Part shown: piece after piece, positions 18,449-27,003 of the stretch
Position numbering within the stretch: the stretch's first letter is position 1
Layout: the number at the start of each line of letters is the position of its first letter
NCBI RefSeq assembly: GCF_004331645.1
Contig: NZ_SJSK01000006.1
Location: 186,001 to 250,000 of the forward strand
Reading direction: 5' to 3'
Source of the DNA: Pedobacter frigiditerrae
GTDB taxonomy: Bacteria > Bacteroidota > Bacteroidia > Sphingobacteriales > Sphingobacteriaceae
DNA length: 64,000 bases
Notes under the pieces: generated by a model
What the model was told of the DNA's origin: nothing
The model's input: the letters and a program-made list of their open reading frames with translations, nothing else
Database searches by the model: none
Made by a program: the position numbers and the translations under genes

Positions 18449-18823
18449 TTAAACGCCTGTTTTGTTTACCAATTTTTTTGCTAATGCGCCCAGTTCGTCA
18501 AAGTCAAATGGTTTAGCTACAAAAGCATCTGCTCCAGCCCGTGCAGAAAGCGCCTTTACATCGTTATTAGCTGAGATATAAATAACAGGTATTGCTTTTA
18601 ATTCTTCATCAGCTTTTAATAACTGGGTTGCCGCAATGCCGCCAATGGTTGGTATCCAATTGTCCATCAATATCAAGTCTGGTTTTGTTTCCCTTGTTCT
18701 TTCCAACACATCATCACAGGTGGGATGGGTAAAAACCTGCCATCCCATGTCTTCAAAAAGAAAACTAAAAATAGTTAGCAAGTCATCATCATCATCAAAT
18801 ATCAATACTGTTTGATTAGCCAT
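18449..18823 (-). CDS. Single-domain response regulator (receiver only)
   Basis: 124 residues: one receiver with the acidic cluster DDDDD at 10-14, acceptor Asp near 54 in LILMDNWIP, a Ser/Thr switch in PVIYISA and the conserved Lys in AKPFDFDEL. It has no output domain, so it acts by docking to another protein or in a phosphorelay. It lies immediately upstream of the PAS/GAF kinase and should be transcribed with it. Confidence 0.92.
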   Translation of the reverse strand: MANQTVLIFDDDDDLLTIFSFLFEDMGWQVFTHPTCDDVLERTRETKPDLILMDNWIPTIGGIAATQLLKADEELKAIPVIYISANNDVKALSARAGADAFVAKPFDFDELGALAKKLVNKTGV

Positions 18824-18949
18824 GATGCTAAAATAGTATTTTTTGAGCTAGAAGAAAAATTGCGAAGCAATGTTTAAAAAGAATGGTTCTCTTATCTTAA
18901 CAAAGGATTTATTGTCAAATAATTAAAGCAGGTAATTATGGGCTTATGC

Positions 18950-19456
18950 CTATTTACGATATACCTTTAATTGTTTTTGCAAAATTTGCCTAGCCATGTG
19001 AATTCGAGTTTTTACGGTACCAATGGGTATATTTAAGTCCTCGGCTATCTCATGATATTTATAGCCTTCAAAATACTGAATAAATGGATCATAATAACAC
19101 TTAGGTAACTTAGAAAGTGTCTTTTGAATATCTGCCATTGCAAATTTACCCTCTGCCTCGTTTTTGGTTGCACTAGTCATCAGGTGGGCGTTAGAAATCT
19201 CATCTTCCTGTGTAACCACTGCATTTTTTCTAGTTTCCTTACGATAATCGTTAATAAAGGTATTCCGCATGATGGTAAAAAGCCAAGCTTTTAAATTGGT
19301 TCCCTCTATAAATTTATCAGCATACCTCATTGCTTTAAGCATGGTATCTTGTATAAGATCATCTGCTTCGCTGTCATCTTTAGTAAATTTATAAGCAAAG
19401 GAACGCAAATGGGGTCTGTGTTCAGAAAGCACGTCATTAAGTTGAAATGTTTGCAT
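18950..19456 (-). CDS. ECF-type RNA polymerase sigma factor
   Basis: 168 residues with the two ECF domains only. Sigma-2 is at about 10-80 (FAYKFTKDDSEADDLIQDT, then LKAWLFTIMRNTFINDYRK) and sigma-4 at about 110-165 (LPKCYYDPFIQYFEGYKYHE, IPIGTVKTRIHMAR). No anti-sigma gene is adjacent; receiver and kinase genes flank it. That context resembles sigma factors controlled by partner switching or by a receiver protein, but this is inference. It probably directs a stress or envelope regulon. Start ATG at 19456. Confidence 0.92.
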   Translation of the reverse strand: MQTFQLNDVLSEHRPHLRSFAYKFTKDDSEADDLIQDTMLKAMRYADKFIEGTNLKAWLFTIMRNTFINDYRKETRKNAVVTQEDEISNAHLMTSATKNEAEGKFAMADIQKTLSKLPKCYYDPFIQYFEGYKYHEIAEDLNIPIGTVKTRIHMARQILQKQLKVYRK

Positions 19457-19640
19457 AATAGGATGATTTTAGTTTATAAACTACCTATATATATACATTT
19501 TCAGTTGGGTAATTGTTTGGCCTGAGAAATAGTTATTCTTAATTGGAGTATTATTGTTAAGTATTCAGCTAACCTGCCCGTTATTTTATCAAATGCAAAA
19601 TCCCACCAACAGAAACAGATTAATGGGATATAAGCCCAAG

Positions 19641-20168
19641 TTAATTTGTAATATATTTAGACGAAATTAGTAACAATAGGGTGCGATCTGCTTTTGCCTC
19701 ATCATAATTTTCCTTAAGTAGTTGGTTAATATGCTTATTCTTCAATTTTACAGCAGCCATTTGCAATATCTGAAAAGACGCCATCTCTACACTTTCAATA
19801 TTTTGAAGATAAAATATAATGGATAGATCACGAAGCTCAGCTTCCCCTCGTTGTTCATCTATGGCCTCAAATGCATCTTCTACCAAGCCAGTTAAACCGT
19901 GTATGCTACCCTTAGATACCTCTGCATCTAACAAGGAATAAATCAACTCCATTCTGGCAATTTGTTTTTCTACATCTGCTACGGTTTCAGCAATAGCATG
20001 CTTAAGGTCGGCAAATTCAACTTCGCTCGCAAGATGTGGCAACTTAGATACCAAATGCAGTTTAGCACCGTAAATGCGATCTAGGTGTTTCAAAAAAAAT
20101 AACTTCAGCTTCTCAGAACCTAGGTTAATCTTTTTCCATGATTTGGATTTATCAGACTGCTCATTCAT
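19641..20168 (-). CDS. DUF892 (YciE/YciF-like) ferritin-fold protein
   Basis: 175 residues of helical sequence matching DUF892: LKLFFLKHLDRIYGAKLHL at the N-terminus and a helix NIESVEMASFQILQMAAVKL where the family usually has a Glu-His-containing metal segment. The family is a four-helix bundle of ferritin type, linked to stress. By comparison with the family pattern as I know it, the first-helix Glu appears replaced by Lys and the His of the third helix by Ser, so metal binding is doubtful. It starts 17 bp after the receiver gene at 20186-20548. The same pairing recurs at 48659-49505. Confidence 0.8.
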   Translation of the reverse strand: MNEQSDKSKSWKKINLGSEKLKLFFLKHLDRIYGAKLHLVSKLPHLASEVEFADLKHAIAETVADVEKQIARMELIYSLLDAEVSKGSIHGLTGLVEDAFEAIDEQRGEAELRDLSIIFYLQNIESVEMASFQILQMAAVKLKNKHINQLLKENYDEAKADRTLLLLISSKYITN

Positions 20169-20185
20169 ATGGCTTTATTAAGCCA

Positions 20186-20548
20186 CTAAGTTAAAAATTC
20201 TTTCACTTTTGCAAGAAGTTTATTAATATCAAATGGCTTATTCACATAACCATTTGCACCACTGTAACTTGCTAACGCAGCAACATCAAGTTCAGCGGAT
20301 AATAGTAACACAGGAACTTTTTCCAACTCCAACTCATTTTTAATGTCTATGCAAATTTCAGCACCTGTTTTTTCAAAGCCATTAATTCTCACATCAAGCA
20401 GAACAAGGTCTGGATGTAGGAGTTTTATTTGGGCTGCACTTGTACCAGTCTGGTAAAGTATGGTTTCATAGCCCTCTTCCTTAAAGATGATGTCTAAAAT
20501 TGTAAGTATATCTTCATCATCATCAATCACTAGTATCCGTTTTGCCAT
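20186..20548 (-). CDS. Single-domain response regulator (receiver only)
   Basis: 120 residues: acidic pocket DDDED (9-13), acceptor Asp near 52 in LVLLDVRIN, the switch Ser in VLLLSAE and the Lys in VNKPFDINKL. No output domain. It is directly followed by the DUF892 gene and preceded by the PAS-AraC gene (66 bp), all on the minus strand. The close coupling suggests that the DUF892 protein is its target or cofactor. Confidence 0.9.
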   Translation of the reverse strand: MAKRILVIDDDEDILTILDIIFKEEGYETILYQTGTSAAQIKLLHPDLVLLDVRINGFEKTGAEICIDIKNELELEKVPVLLLSAELDVAALASYSGANGYVNKPFDINKLLAKVKEFLT

Positions 20549-20613
20549 TTTAATCTTTTTTTGAATGAAGTGGTAATCTTAAAGGGTAACTTTTATCAAT
20601 TCAGTTTTGTTGA

Positions 20614-21450
20614 TCAGAGCAACTCTGTTACATGGATGCCATAGACTTCTTTAAATAGTTTACTAAAATGGCTCCTAGAATTGTATCCAGCAATATTCGA
20701 TATTTCCTTGATGGTCCTATATTTTCCGGAGGCAATGGCTTCCCATGCCAATTGTAAGCGGATGATGCGAACCAGTTTATTTGGAGTGATACCTAAGATT
20801 TGATCTACACGCCTAAACAACTGTCTTTGACTAAGGGCTAAACCATCACTTATAAAATTTAAGTTTAAGTTGGCCTTGCTGGCATTTTTGCGAACCAGCG
20901 TTTCGAAGTTATTTAACCAAAATTGATCTGATTGTGATGGCTCTTCCTCTGTTTTTTTGCGTTTATCAATCGCAGATGACATCAAGTGGCTAGAAAGTTC
21001 CCTTTTTTGAGGAGTCTTGAACCTTTTCTGATGGTCGTTCTCAATCATTCCCAAAATAGAAGAAATCCTGTCGTATTCTTCTAACTGCTTTCTGTAGGTA
21101 ATATCCTTGGCAATTGCAAAAATAAGACTATCTCGCTTAATGGGAACAGAGGTCCATAAAAGCCAAATGATGGCGCCATCTTTTGTAATGTACCTGTTTT
21201 CGAAATTTAACAGGGATTGCCCTTCAACTAGAGCAGCTTGTTTTAGGCCAGTTAAATGTTGGTCATCAGGATGAATAAATGAGCTAATGGGTAAAGCGAA
21301 TAGCTCCTCATTGGTATAACCTAACGTTTTGGCTACCGTAGGATTAATTTTTTTAAAATACCCATCAAAGCCAGCAATACATAAAAGGTCTGGAGTTACC
21401 TCAAAGAAATATTCTAGGTCGAAGACAACTTTAGAACTCAACTTTTCCAT
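20614..21450 (-). CDS. PAS domain protein with C-terminal AraC-type HTH
   Basis: 278 residues. A PAS domain fills about 10-125 (YFEVTPDLLCIAGFDGYFKKI, then WTSVPIKRDSLIFAIAKDIT). A linker follows, then an AraC/XylS double helix-turn-helix at about 185-278 (LNLNFISDGLALSQRQLFRR, TIKEISNIAGYNSRSHFSKL). This makes a one-component transcription factor in which PAS senses the signal. It heads the receiver/DUF892 unit, so it may control that unit; no operator was identified. Confidence 0.88.
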   Translation of the reverse strand: MEKLSSKVVFDLEYFFEVTPDLLCIAGFDGYFKKINPTVAKTLGYTNEELFALPISSFIHPDDQHLTGLKQAALVEGQSLLNFENRYITKDGAIIWLLWTSVPIKRDSLIFAIAKDITYRKQLEEYDRISSILGMIENDHQKRFKTPQKRELSSHLMSSAIDKRKKTEEEPSQSDQFWLNNFETLVRKNASKANLNLNFISDGLALSQRQLFRRVDQILGITPNKLVRIIRLQLAWEAIASGKYRTIKEISNIAGYNSRSHFSKLFKEVYGIHVTELL

Positions 21451-21942
21451 ACCTGATAATTGTTCATGTCCTCATTAATTTATTTGATAATTGTATTAAA
21501 CTACTGCAATACAAATTTTATCTAAATTGTTTTCAATTACTTGGGCAAGGAGTGATTATGTCAATTTTGCAATCATTTTAGGCAGTTTTGTGAACTGTTT
21601 AATCTTGCACGCTGTTAATTTTTAAAAGTTTCCGTTTACTCGCCCCCCATAAATAACCAAATTACATTAACCTACGAAAATTTATTGCAATTAGTTCTAA
21701 TGGCAATTTTATAACGAGCTCAACAATTTTTAGGTGGATGCTTTAAATTATAATGAGTGAACCGCTAGCGAATCTTAATAGTGCGACCAATAAAGATGAA
21801 TAACCCCATTTTAGCGAATTGTTTTTAGCACAAATGCGATTGCTTCCATTGAGGGATTTAGATTTCTGTAAGTAACTAAGAACTTTCCTACCCTTAACGA
21901 CCATAAAATCGAACGCTCCAAATCCTAATTTGAAGTCTTTGA
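21451..21942. other. Intergenic stretch without identifiable feature
   Basis: 492 bp between the PAS-AraC gene and the next kinase gene. Both strands are rich in stop codons. I found no terminator hairpin, promoter consensus or repeat shared with the rest of the window. It must carry the promoter of the PAS-AraC gene. Confidence 0.5.
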
Positions 21943-23232
21943 TCAGCTAAATTGTACTCCCAGTGCAGCTGGCAGCGAAAAATATACCGTAGTCCCCTGA
22001 CCAGTAACGCTCTCAATCCATAATTTACCGCCGTTATTTTCTACAAATTCCTTGCAGAAGATAAGGCCTAGTCCGCTTCCCTTTTCTCCAGCCGTTCCTC
22101 TTCTGGTCATTCGGTTGCCGATGTTGAACAATGAGGAAAGGATACTGGCATCCATTCCCGTTCCCTGATCTTTTATGCTGATTGTTACACCCTGTACGCC
22201 TAATTTTCCATTTAAAGTGATATGGCCACCGGTGTAGCTAAACTTTAGTGCATTGTTTGTTAGGTTTCGTAGCACAAAGGAGATTTGCTGAAAATCGGCG
22301 TATGCAACACATTCACTAGGAATAGAATTAATAATGCTCACTTTCTTTAGCGATCCCAAGTGTTGGAAGGCGGCAACAGTCTTGGATGCCATGTCAGCAA
22401 GCGCTAAGTTCTCACTTTTTACGCCTGTGCCCATTAAAGAGCCATAATAACCTTGGGAGGCCCAAGCAAGGATATTGTCAAGTGTGGAGAGTGACAGATC
22501 GATGTCGTTGCGAAGCTGGTCAACGATTGTCCTTCGTTCTGATGTAGAAAGCATGTCAAGATCCAGCATATCAATCAGGCTCTTTGTACTATTAAATGGC
22601 GAACGCATGTCATGGCCAAGGATAGAAAGTATGCGGTCCTTGAATTGGTTAGACTGCTGTAATTCCCACTTCTGCTGGTTGATGAGCTGCTGAGAATCCC
22701 TGGTCTGGTTAATCACTTTCCAGCACATCATGGAGATAATGGCCAGTGGGGTAATTACATTGATCATGAATATAACATGGCCAAAGCGTGGCAAGGGATA
22801 TAAGGGGGCATTGTTATACTGATAGCCATTCACTAATATGGCCACGATGAGTACGCCTAAGATACTCGTGACCCTATAGGTATTGCCATTGGCATAAATA
22901 GCCAAGGCAACCAAGGCAATTACAAGATAGTTTTGCGTGCCAAGCTCGCTTCCAAAGGCAATGCACATATAGGTGATCCACAAGGAAGTGGCCAAAGGGA
23001 CAAAAAACTTGCCAACCGAATCTTTGGCATTAAGTTTCAATAGCAGCGAGGCAATGAAAATGCCAGACAGGGCTATCATGGAAAGACTATAAGGTACAGA
23101 ATCGCTTCCAAGTAATGCTGAGGCCAGCGCAAGTATGGCGCTCAAGTGGCACACCAAATTGATGAGCTTTGTTCTTGATTTTTTAGTAAATAGATTGCGG
23201 GCAGGGAAGTAATGGGGATGTTCCTTGATCAT
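21943..23232 (-). CDS. Membrane sensor histidine kinase
   Basis: 429 residues. Residues about 22-175 contain six hydrophobic segments, with no periplasmic loop of note. A short coiled coil links to HisKA (His207 in SILGHDMRSPFNSTKSLI) and HATPase_c (N-box RNLTNNALKFSYTGG, DQGTG, GSGLGLIFCKEF). The N-terminal block is like the MASE-type integral membrane sensors. There is no adjacent response regulator; receivers at 18449 and 20186 on the same strand are candidates. The final residues follow the normal STVYFSLPAA-type end of the domain. Confidence 0.9.
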   Translation of the reverse strand: MIKEHPHYFPARNLFTKKSRTKLINLVCHLSAILALASALLGSDSVPYSLSMIALSGIFIASLLLKLNAKDSVGKFFVPLATSLWITYMCIAFGSELGTQNYLVIALVALAIYANGNTYRVTSILGVLIVAILVNGYQYNNAPLYPLPRFGHVIFMINVITPLAIISMMCWKVINQTRDSQQLINQQKWELQQSNQFKDRILSILGHDMRSPFNSTKSLIDMLDLDMLSTSERRTIVDQLRNDIDLSLSTLDNILAWASQGYYGSLMGTGVKSENLALADMASKTVAAFQHLGSLKKVSIINSIPSECVAYADFQQISFVLRNLTNNALKFSYTGGHITLNGKLGVQGVTISIKDQGTGMDASILSSLFNIGNRMTRRGTAGEKGSGLGLIFCKEFVENNGGKLWIESVTGQGTTVYFSLPAALGVQFS

Positions 23233-23458
23233 TAGGTTATTCAGGTTCTAGTAGGTTATTGTTTTATTTGGTAAATGCTTAATTATAAGCAAGCTATGTG
23301 CCAAGTTAAGCATTGTGTTTCAGTCTTTGTAATTTATTTTCTATAGTAATGGCTTTGAAAGTCAGTAATAAGGTTGCTAGGTATAGAAAATAGCACTGGC
23401 GCAACGGCATGGCTAAATAGTTTGTGAAAGCAGATAGCCCCAATAAAGCCAAATCAGC

Positions 23459-23713
23459 TCACTGCAAGAAAAAGCCGTAGGGATGCAACTTTTCAATTTG
23501 GTTTGCCACTAAATCAAGTAGTTGTTCCTTAATGTTGCCATACTTTTTGCAGAGGTGCAGGATATGGTCTTTTCCAGGGGTAAATGTTGCCACCAGTTCG
23601 CCGCAGTAATATACACTAAACTTGCAGCGCAATTCGTCGTAGTGCGGATATTCACTTACCTGAAAATGGTAGGTAACGTTCTCATGGTCTACAGCTACCG
23701 GATACAGAGACAT
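23459..23713 (-). CDS. Small conserved hypothetical protein (DUF-like, family 1)
   Basis: 84 residues, starting MSLYPVAVDHENVTYHFQVS. It has a beta-rich pattern with a short helix at the end (KEQLLDLVANQIEKLH). A second small protein at 32616-32888 has a comparable layout. No catalytic motif or signal peptide. Such lone small proteins are common in Sphingobacteriaceae and remain uncharacterised. An opposite-strand frame is also open but has poor composition. Confidence 0.6.
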   Translation of the reverse strand: MSLYPVAVDHENVTYHFQVSEYPHYDELRCKFSVYYCGELVATFTPGKDHILHLCKKYGNIKEQLLDLVANQIEKLHPYGFFLQ

Positions 23714-23781
23714 GTTATTGTTAATTGTCTTTTTTTCTATAACAATCTGTGGGGAGATTGGTTTTTGTAATTAATAACCCT

Positions 23782-23817
23782 ACAAACAAAGCCACTCGAT
23801 TGAGTGGCTTTGTTTGT
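23782..23817. terminator. Terminator at the end of the lipoprotein operon
   Basis: A perfect palindrome with arms ACAAACAAAGCCACTC and GAGTGGCTTTGTTTGT and a four-base loop, 22 bp after the stop codon of the last lipoprotein gene. Confidence 0.85.
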
Positions 23818-23839
23818 ATTTTTGAGATCTAGATCTGCA

Positions 23840-24610
23840 TCACTTAAGTAGTTTTTCGGTCTTCTTATCTGACTCGAATTTCAGAAAGACTTCTTTGAGG
23901 AGATTAACGTCCTGATTAATCCTGTTCATTGAGGTTTCCATTACTCTTCTTGGAGTTGTGTATTCTTTAGACCCCTCTAGAACATTTGTTTGGTTATATA
24001 TAAACAAGGTCTTGACCAATTTGCTGTTCTTTTGCCTGTCTAGCTTTTCAGAAAACGAGAAATCAATGTTTCTTAATCCTCGGTCATAATACCTAAAGAT
24101 GGAATCTGGGTCGGATGGCTTTTTCTTGGAATTCAAGAATTTTTCAATCTCAACGTCTTTTTCTTTTAAAACCTCAATTGGTTTGCCTAAGTCTATACTT
24201 AATACTGGTTGCTGGTCTAAGGACAAGCCCTTTATTATGGAATCGACGTTAAAGACAATTCCTTTCTCCTGCCGAAAGGAATCAAGGTGATAGCTTAATC
24301 CATTTTTACTCCCTTTCTGATAAACATACACCACATAAGAGATATCCTCTTTAGTCACTATCTCGTCTATCTTCTTTCCGTTGTTATCTAAGATGTCTTT
24401 TGTCGTTAGGGAAGCTCTTTCTTCAATAAGAAGCCTTTTATCTCCGCTAAAGGCAATCTTAGAAGTATGTCCCATCTTGAAAAGAGACTTTCGCCTCGGA
24501 TCAAAAAATTGGCCATAATCCTTTACTTCTATAACGTCAAGCCGCAAATTGGCTACACAAGATGTAAATAGTGAATATAACAGTAGTAATAGATAAGTAA
24601 TAGACCTCAT
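23840..24610 (-). CDS. Putative lipoprotein, paralogue of the next upstream gene
   Basis: 256 residues beginning with a signal peptide ending in LFTSC, a lipobox-like site (Cys about 18), so probably lipid-anchored. The middle and C-terminus align with the 24819-25595 product: DPDSIFRYYDRGLRNIDFSF versus DPDSIYRYYDMGLNGIDFSF, then SKLVKTLFI versus SKLVKTSFI. No enzymatic motif is visible. It is the last gene of the minus-strand run that starts with the M23 peptidase at 28801, but a 208-bp gap with a terminator-like hairpin precedes it. Function unknown. Confidence 0.75.
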   Translation of the reverse strand: MRSITYLLLLLYSLFTSCVANLRLDVIEVKDYGQFFDPRRKSLFKMGHTSKIAFSGDKRLLIEERASLTTKDILDNNGKKIDEIVTKEDISYVVYVYQKGSKNGLSYHLDSFRQEKGIVFNVDSIIKGLSLDQQPVLSIDLGKPIEVLKEKDVEIEKFLNSKKKPSDPDSIFRYYDRGLRNIDFSFSEKLDRQKNSKLVKTLFIYNQTNVLEGSKEYTTPRRVMETSMNRINQDVNLLKEVFLKFESDKKTEKLLK

Positions 24611-24779
24611 TTAATTAGTATTTTACAAAGTTTGTTTCCCAGTGGGCATAAGAACCGTTATACTTTGAAGTATAATGTTTTTAACTTCTGCATCTATCTT
24701 AATCTGGCGCCTTAGGTGAGTCTGTATGTCTAGACAAGTTTGTAGTTTTGTACATTGAATTATGCATAAAAATTATTTG

Positions 24780-24812
24780 CTTAAAACTACCTCGCTTCGA
24801 GGTGGTTTAGGT
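24780..24812 (-). terminator. Terminator-like hairpin after the second lipoprotein gene
   Basis: Stem AAACTACCTCG / CGAGGTGGTTT (24784-24794, 24798-24808) with loop CTT and an A/T-rich flank. It lies just after the stop at 24819 and may reduce transcription into the last lipoprotein gene. Confidence 0.6.
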
Positions 24813-24818
24813 TTTTTA

Positions 24819-25595
24819 TTATTCCGACTGCTTCAAATTCATCCGATTTAAATCAGTTTCATATTGCTTGATCAAAAGAATATAATCTTTTGGATTGGTT
24901 ATTTTTATTTCTTTCATCTCTGAATAAAACTCTGACCTTATCACATTTTCCTTTATAGCTTCACCTTTATATATGTTTATAAAGCTGGTTTTAACCAATT
25001 TGCTCTTCTGTTCTTTATCCAATAATGGTGAGAAAGAAAAGTCAATTCCATTTAGTCCCATATCATAATATCGATATATTGAGTCGGGATCCTGAGGGAC
25101 GGTTTTTTTATTTAGATACTTCTCAACCACTAATTTACCGCCAGTTTTAACGATTTCAGTGGGTGTGCCTAGCTCTAAATTGTATACATTAAAATTGGAG
25201 GAGTGAAGGGAAATTGCCTTTAGAAGCGAGTCTATAGAAAATCTTACGACGTGTTTTGGTTTATCATCGTCGTAGTAAAAACCAAAATCATTTTTTTTCT
25301 TAATTACAAAATGACGATAACTGGTATCAGGATTTATAAAACCAGCAAAGGTAGTGTCCCCAATAATTGTATCTATGCTTTTTCTATAGGTTATGTTACG
25401 AGTCTTGTATATGATATAATCATTATAGTATATGATATTTACACCTGTACTATCTACATTGGTTAGTCCATCCAATGTAGTAGTCCTATCAGCAGTGACC
25501 ACAGAGAGTGTAATAAGCTTCCCATTTACATTCTTATTTTTAACTTGGCATCCAAAGATGAAAAGTAACGGAATTAGGTTAAGAATTTTTTTCAT
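24819..25595 (-). CDS. Putative lipoprotein, paralogue of the gene at 23840
   Basis: The chosen start at 25595 gives MKKILNLIPLLFIFGCQVKN, a signal peptide with lipobox FIFGC; a longer frame to 25628 overlaps the upstream gene and has no support. 258 residues. Conserved with its neighbour over LELGTPTEIVKTGG, the DPDSIYRYYD block and SKLVKTSFI. It starts one base after the stop of the Gly-rich lipoprotein gene, so they are translated from one message. Function unknown. Confidence 0.75.
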   Translation of the reverse strand: MKKILNLIPLLFIFGCQVKNKNVNGKLITLSVVTADRTTTLDGLTNVDSTGVNIIYYNDYIIYKTRNITYRKSIDTIIGDTTFAGFINPDTSYRHFVIKKKNDFGFYYDDDKPKHVVRFSIDSLLKAISLHSSNFNVYNLELGTPTEIVKTGGKLVVEKYLNKKTVPQDPDSIYRYYDMGLNGIDFSFSPLLDKEQKSKLVKTSFINIYKGEAIKENVIRSEFYSEMKEIKITNPKDYILLIKQYETDLNRMNLKQSE

Positions 25596-25596
25596 T

Positions 25597-26979
25597 TTAA
25601 TTTTGTGGGGGCCTACAATGGATTGCATTCCAGGTTTTTACCCCAGTTATGTTCTCTTTAATTTTTTCAACAGGCTGACCATTAATTATTTTAGTACGTT
25701 TTTCATTGAAGGTATAATTCATTTGCACATAATCGTTAGTATATCTTTCGAGTGGGGTTCCTGTTGTTTGATGAAGCGACCCTGTTGTTGCAACATCAAT
25801 AACGCTAATGGTCATATCAGAGGGTTGATTGCCAACAGTACCCATACTATCATGTGTAATACCTTGTAATTCCCAGTAGCCCATAAAAGGCAGATATTTC
25901 GTTAATGTTACTTTCTCTTTTGTCTGAAACCATAAAAATTCAGCAGGCTTAGAAATAAATGCAGTCACATATCTAGTTATAGTCTCAGAATTATCATCTT
26001 CACCTGAGACAATTGTTTCATCAGTATAATTAAAAGTACCAAATTGACCCCAATCTTCTTCTTCGGGGTCTACCCCCCCTTCACCACCACCATTTTGACA
26101 CTCTGGGTTGTTAAAGTTTGCTGGGTCTTCACAACCACCTTCGCCACCACCAGGCGGGTCGTCAGGACAAATGGTATATAAATAAGTTTCTGATACAAGT
26201 ATCGGTTCACCACATGAAGTAGGCACTGGGTTATCACCAACATATTCACACCAGATTTCATATTCAAAATGATACCAATCCGCACAGCCCGGCTCACCTT
26301 CATACCCGGCTCTGTCAGATGTTGTCCTGTCAATGCTCGCTAATTTATTAACCTTCAGGTATGGCTTTGACACATTTGATTTTGATAAACTAGCTGCTTT
26401 CCCATTAGTTATCCGCAGCTTGTTAACGGTAACATTATTCCAGGTCTTATAGATAAGAAAGCCATTAAAATCCTTGTCCAATTTGTTTATCTTATTATGA
26501 CTAATGTCTCCATTGTGCCTGTTAAGGTAATCTTTATCGGGGATAAAAGAAATTATCCTTTGATTTATCTTTCCCTTTTTATCCTTGAAGATAAGCAAGC
26601 GATCAAAACTTGCCTTGATGATTTCCAGATCAGGCTTTTCATTCTTTTTGCCAATTATGGATGTTATTTTGTGAGTATAGGCCAACGGGATTTCAACAAA
26701 TTCATATAAAGCTGTTTTATCAACCGAGGCACGTGTCCATATAGGCGTTTTAAGGTTGGTTTTTTTGCCCGTGCGCTCTGTTGACGATACCTTGTTACTT
26801 ACGGCATAGGAAACCTGATTCCCAGCATTTGGCAGTAGCACGTCGTTAAAGTAACTTTTCGCCCATTGAGCCTCGGGCTTCATTTCGGGTAGGCTTGCCA
26901 CTTCCTTTCGACAGGAGTAGATGCCAATTGAAAGCATAAACATTGCCACGATGGCAATGTAGGGGTTTTTCATCTTCAT
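25597..26979 (-). CDS. Cys- and Gly-rich putative lipoprotein
   Basis: 460 residues with signal peptide and lipobox IGIYSC (Cys about 23). The middle carries seven Cys within about 80 residues (CADWYHFEYEIWCEY, TSCGEP, YTICPDD, GGCEDP, PECQNG), interrupted by two GGGEGG linkers. The C-terminal third (about 325-460) is a probable beta domain. The Cys-rich segment followed by Gly linkers is shared with many uncharacterised Bacteroidota lipoproteins. It lies 24 bp after the O-antigen-ligase-like gene. Role unknown; the Gly-rich linkers are possible cleavage sites for the M23 peptidase of the operon, which is speculation. Confidence 0.75.
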   Translation of the reverse strand: MKMKNPYIAIVAMFMLSIGIYSCRKEVASLPEMKPEAQWAKSYFNDVLLPNAGNQVSYAVSNKVSSTERTGKKTNLKTPIWTRASVDKTALYEFVEIPLAYTHKITSIIGKKNEKPDLEIIKASFDRLLIFKDKKGKINQRIISFIPDKDYLNRHNGDISHNKINKLDKDFNGFLIYKTWNNVTVNKLRITNGKAASLSKSNVSKPYLKVNKLASIDRTTSDRAGYEGEPGCADWYHFEYEIWCEYVGDNPVPTSCGEPILVSETYLYTICPDDPPGGGEGGCEDPANFNNPECQNGGGEGGVDPEEEDWGQFGTFNYTDETIVSGEDDNSETITRYVTAFISKPAEFLWFQTKEKVTLTKYLPFMGYWELQGITHDSMGTVGNQPSDMTISVIDVATTGSLHQTTGTPLERYTNDYVQMNYTFNEKRTKIINGQPVEKIKENITGVKTWNAIHCRPPQN

Positions 26980-27003
26980 TGTTTTTTGTTTAATGGTTAA
27001 AAA

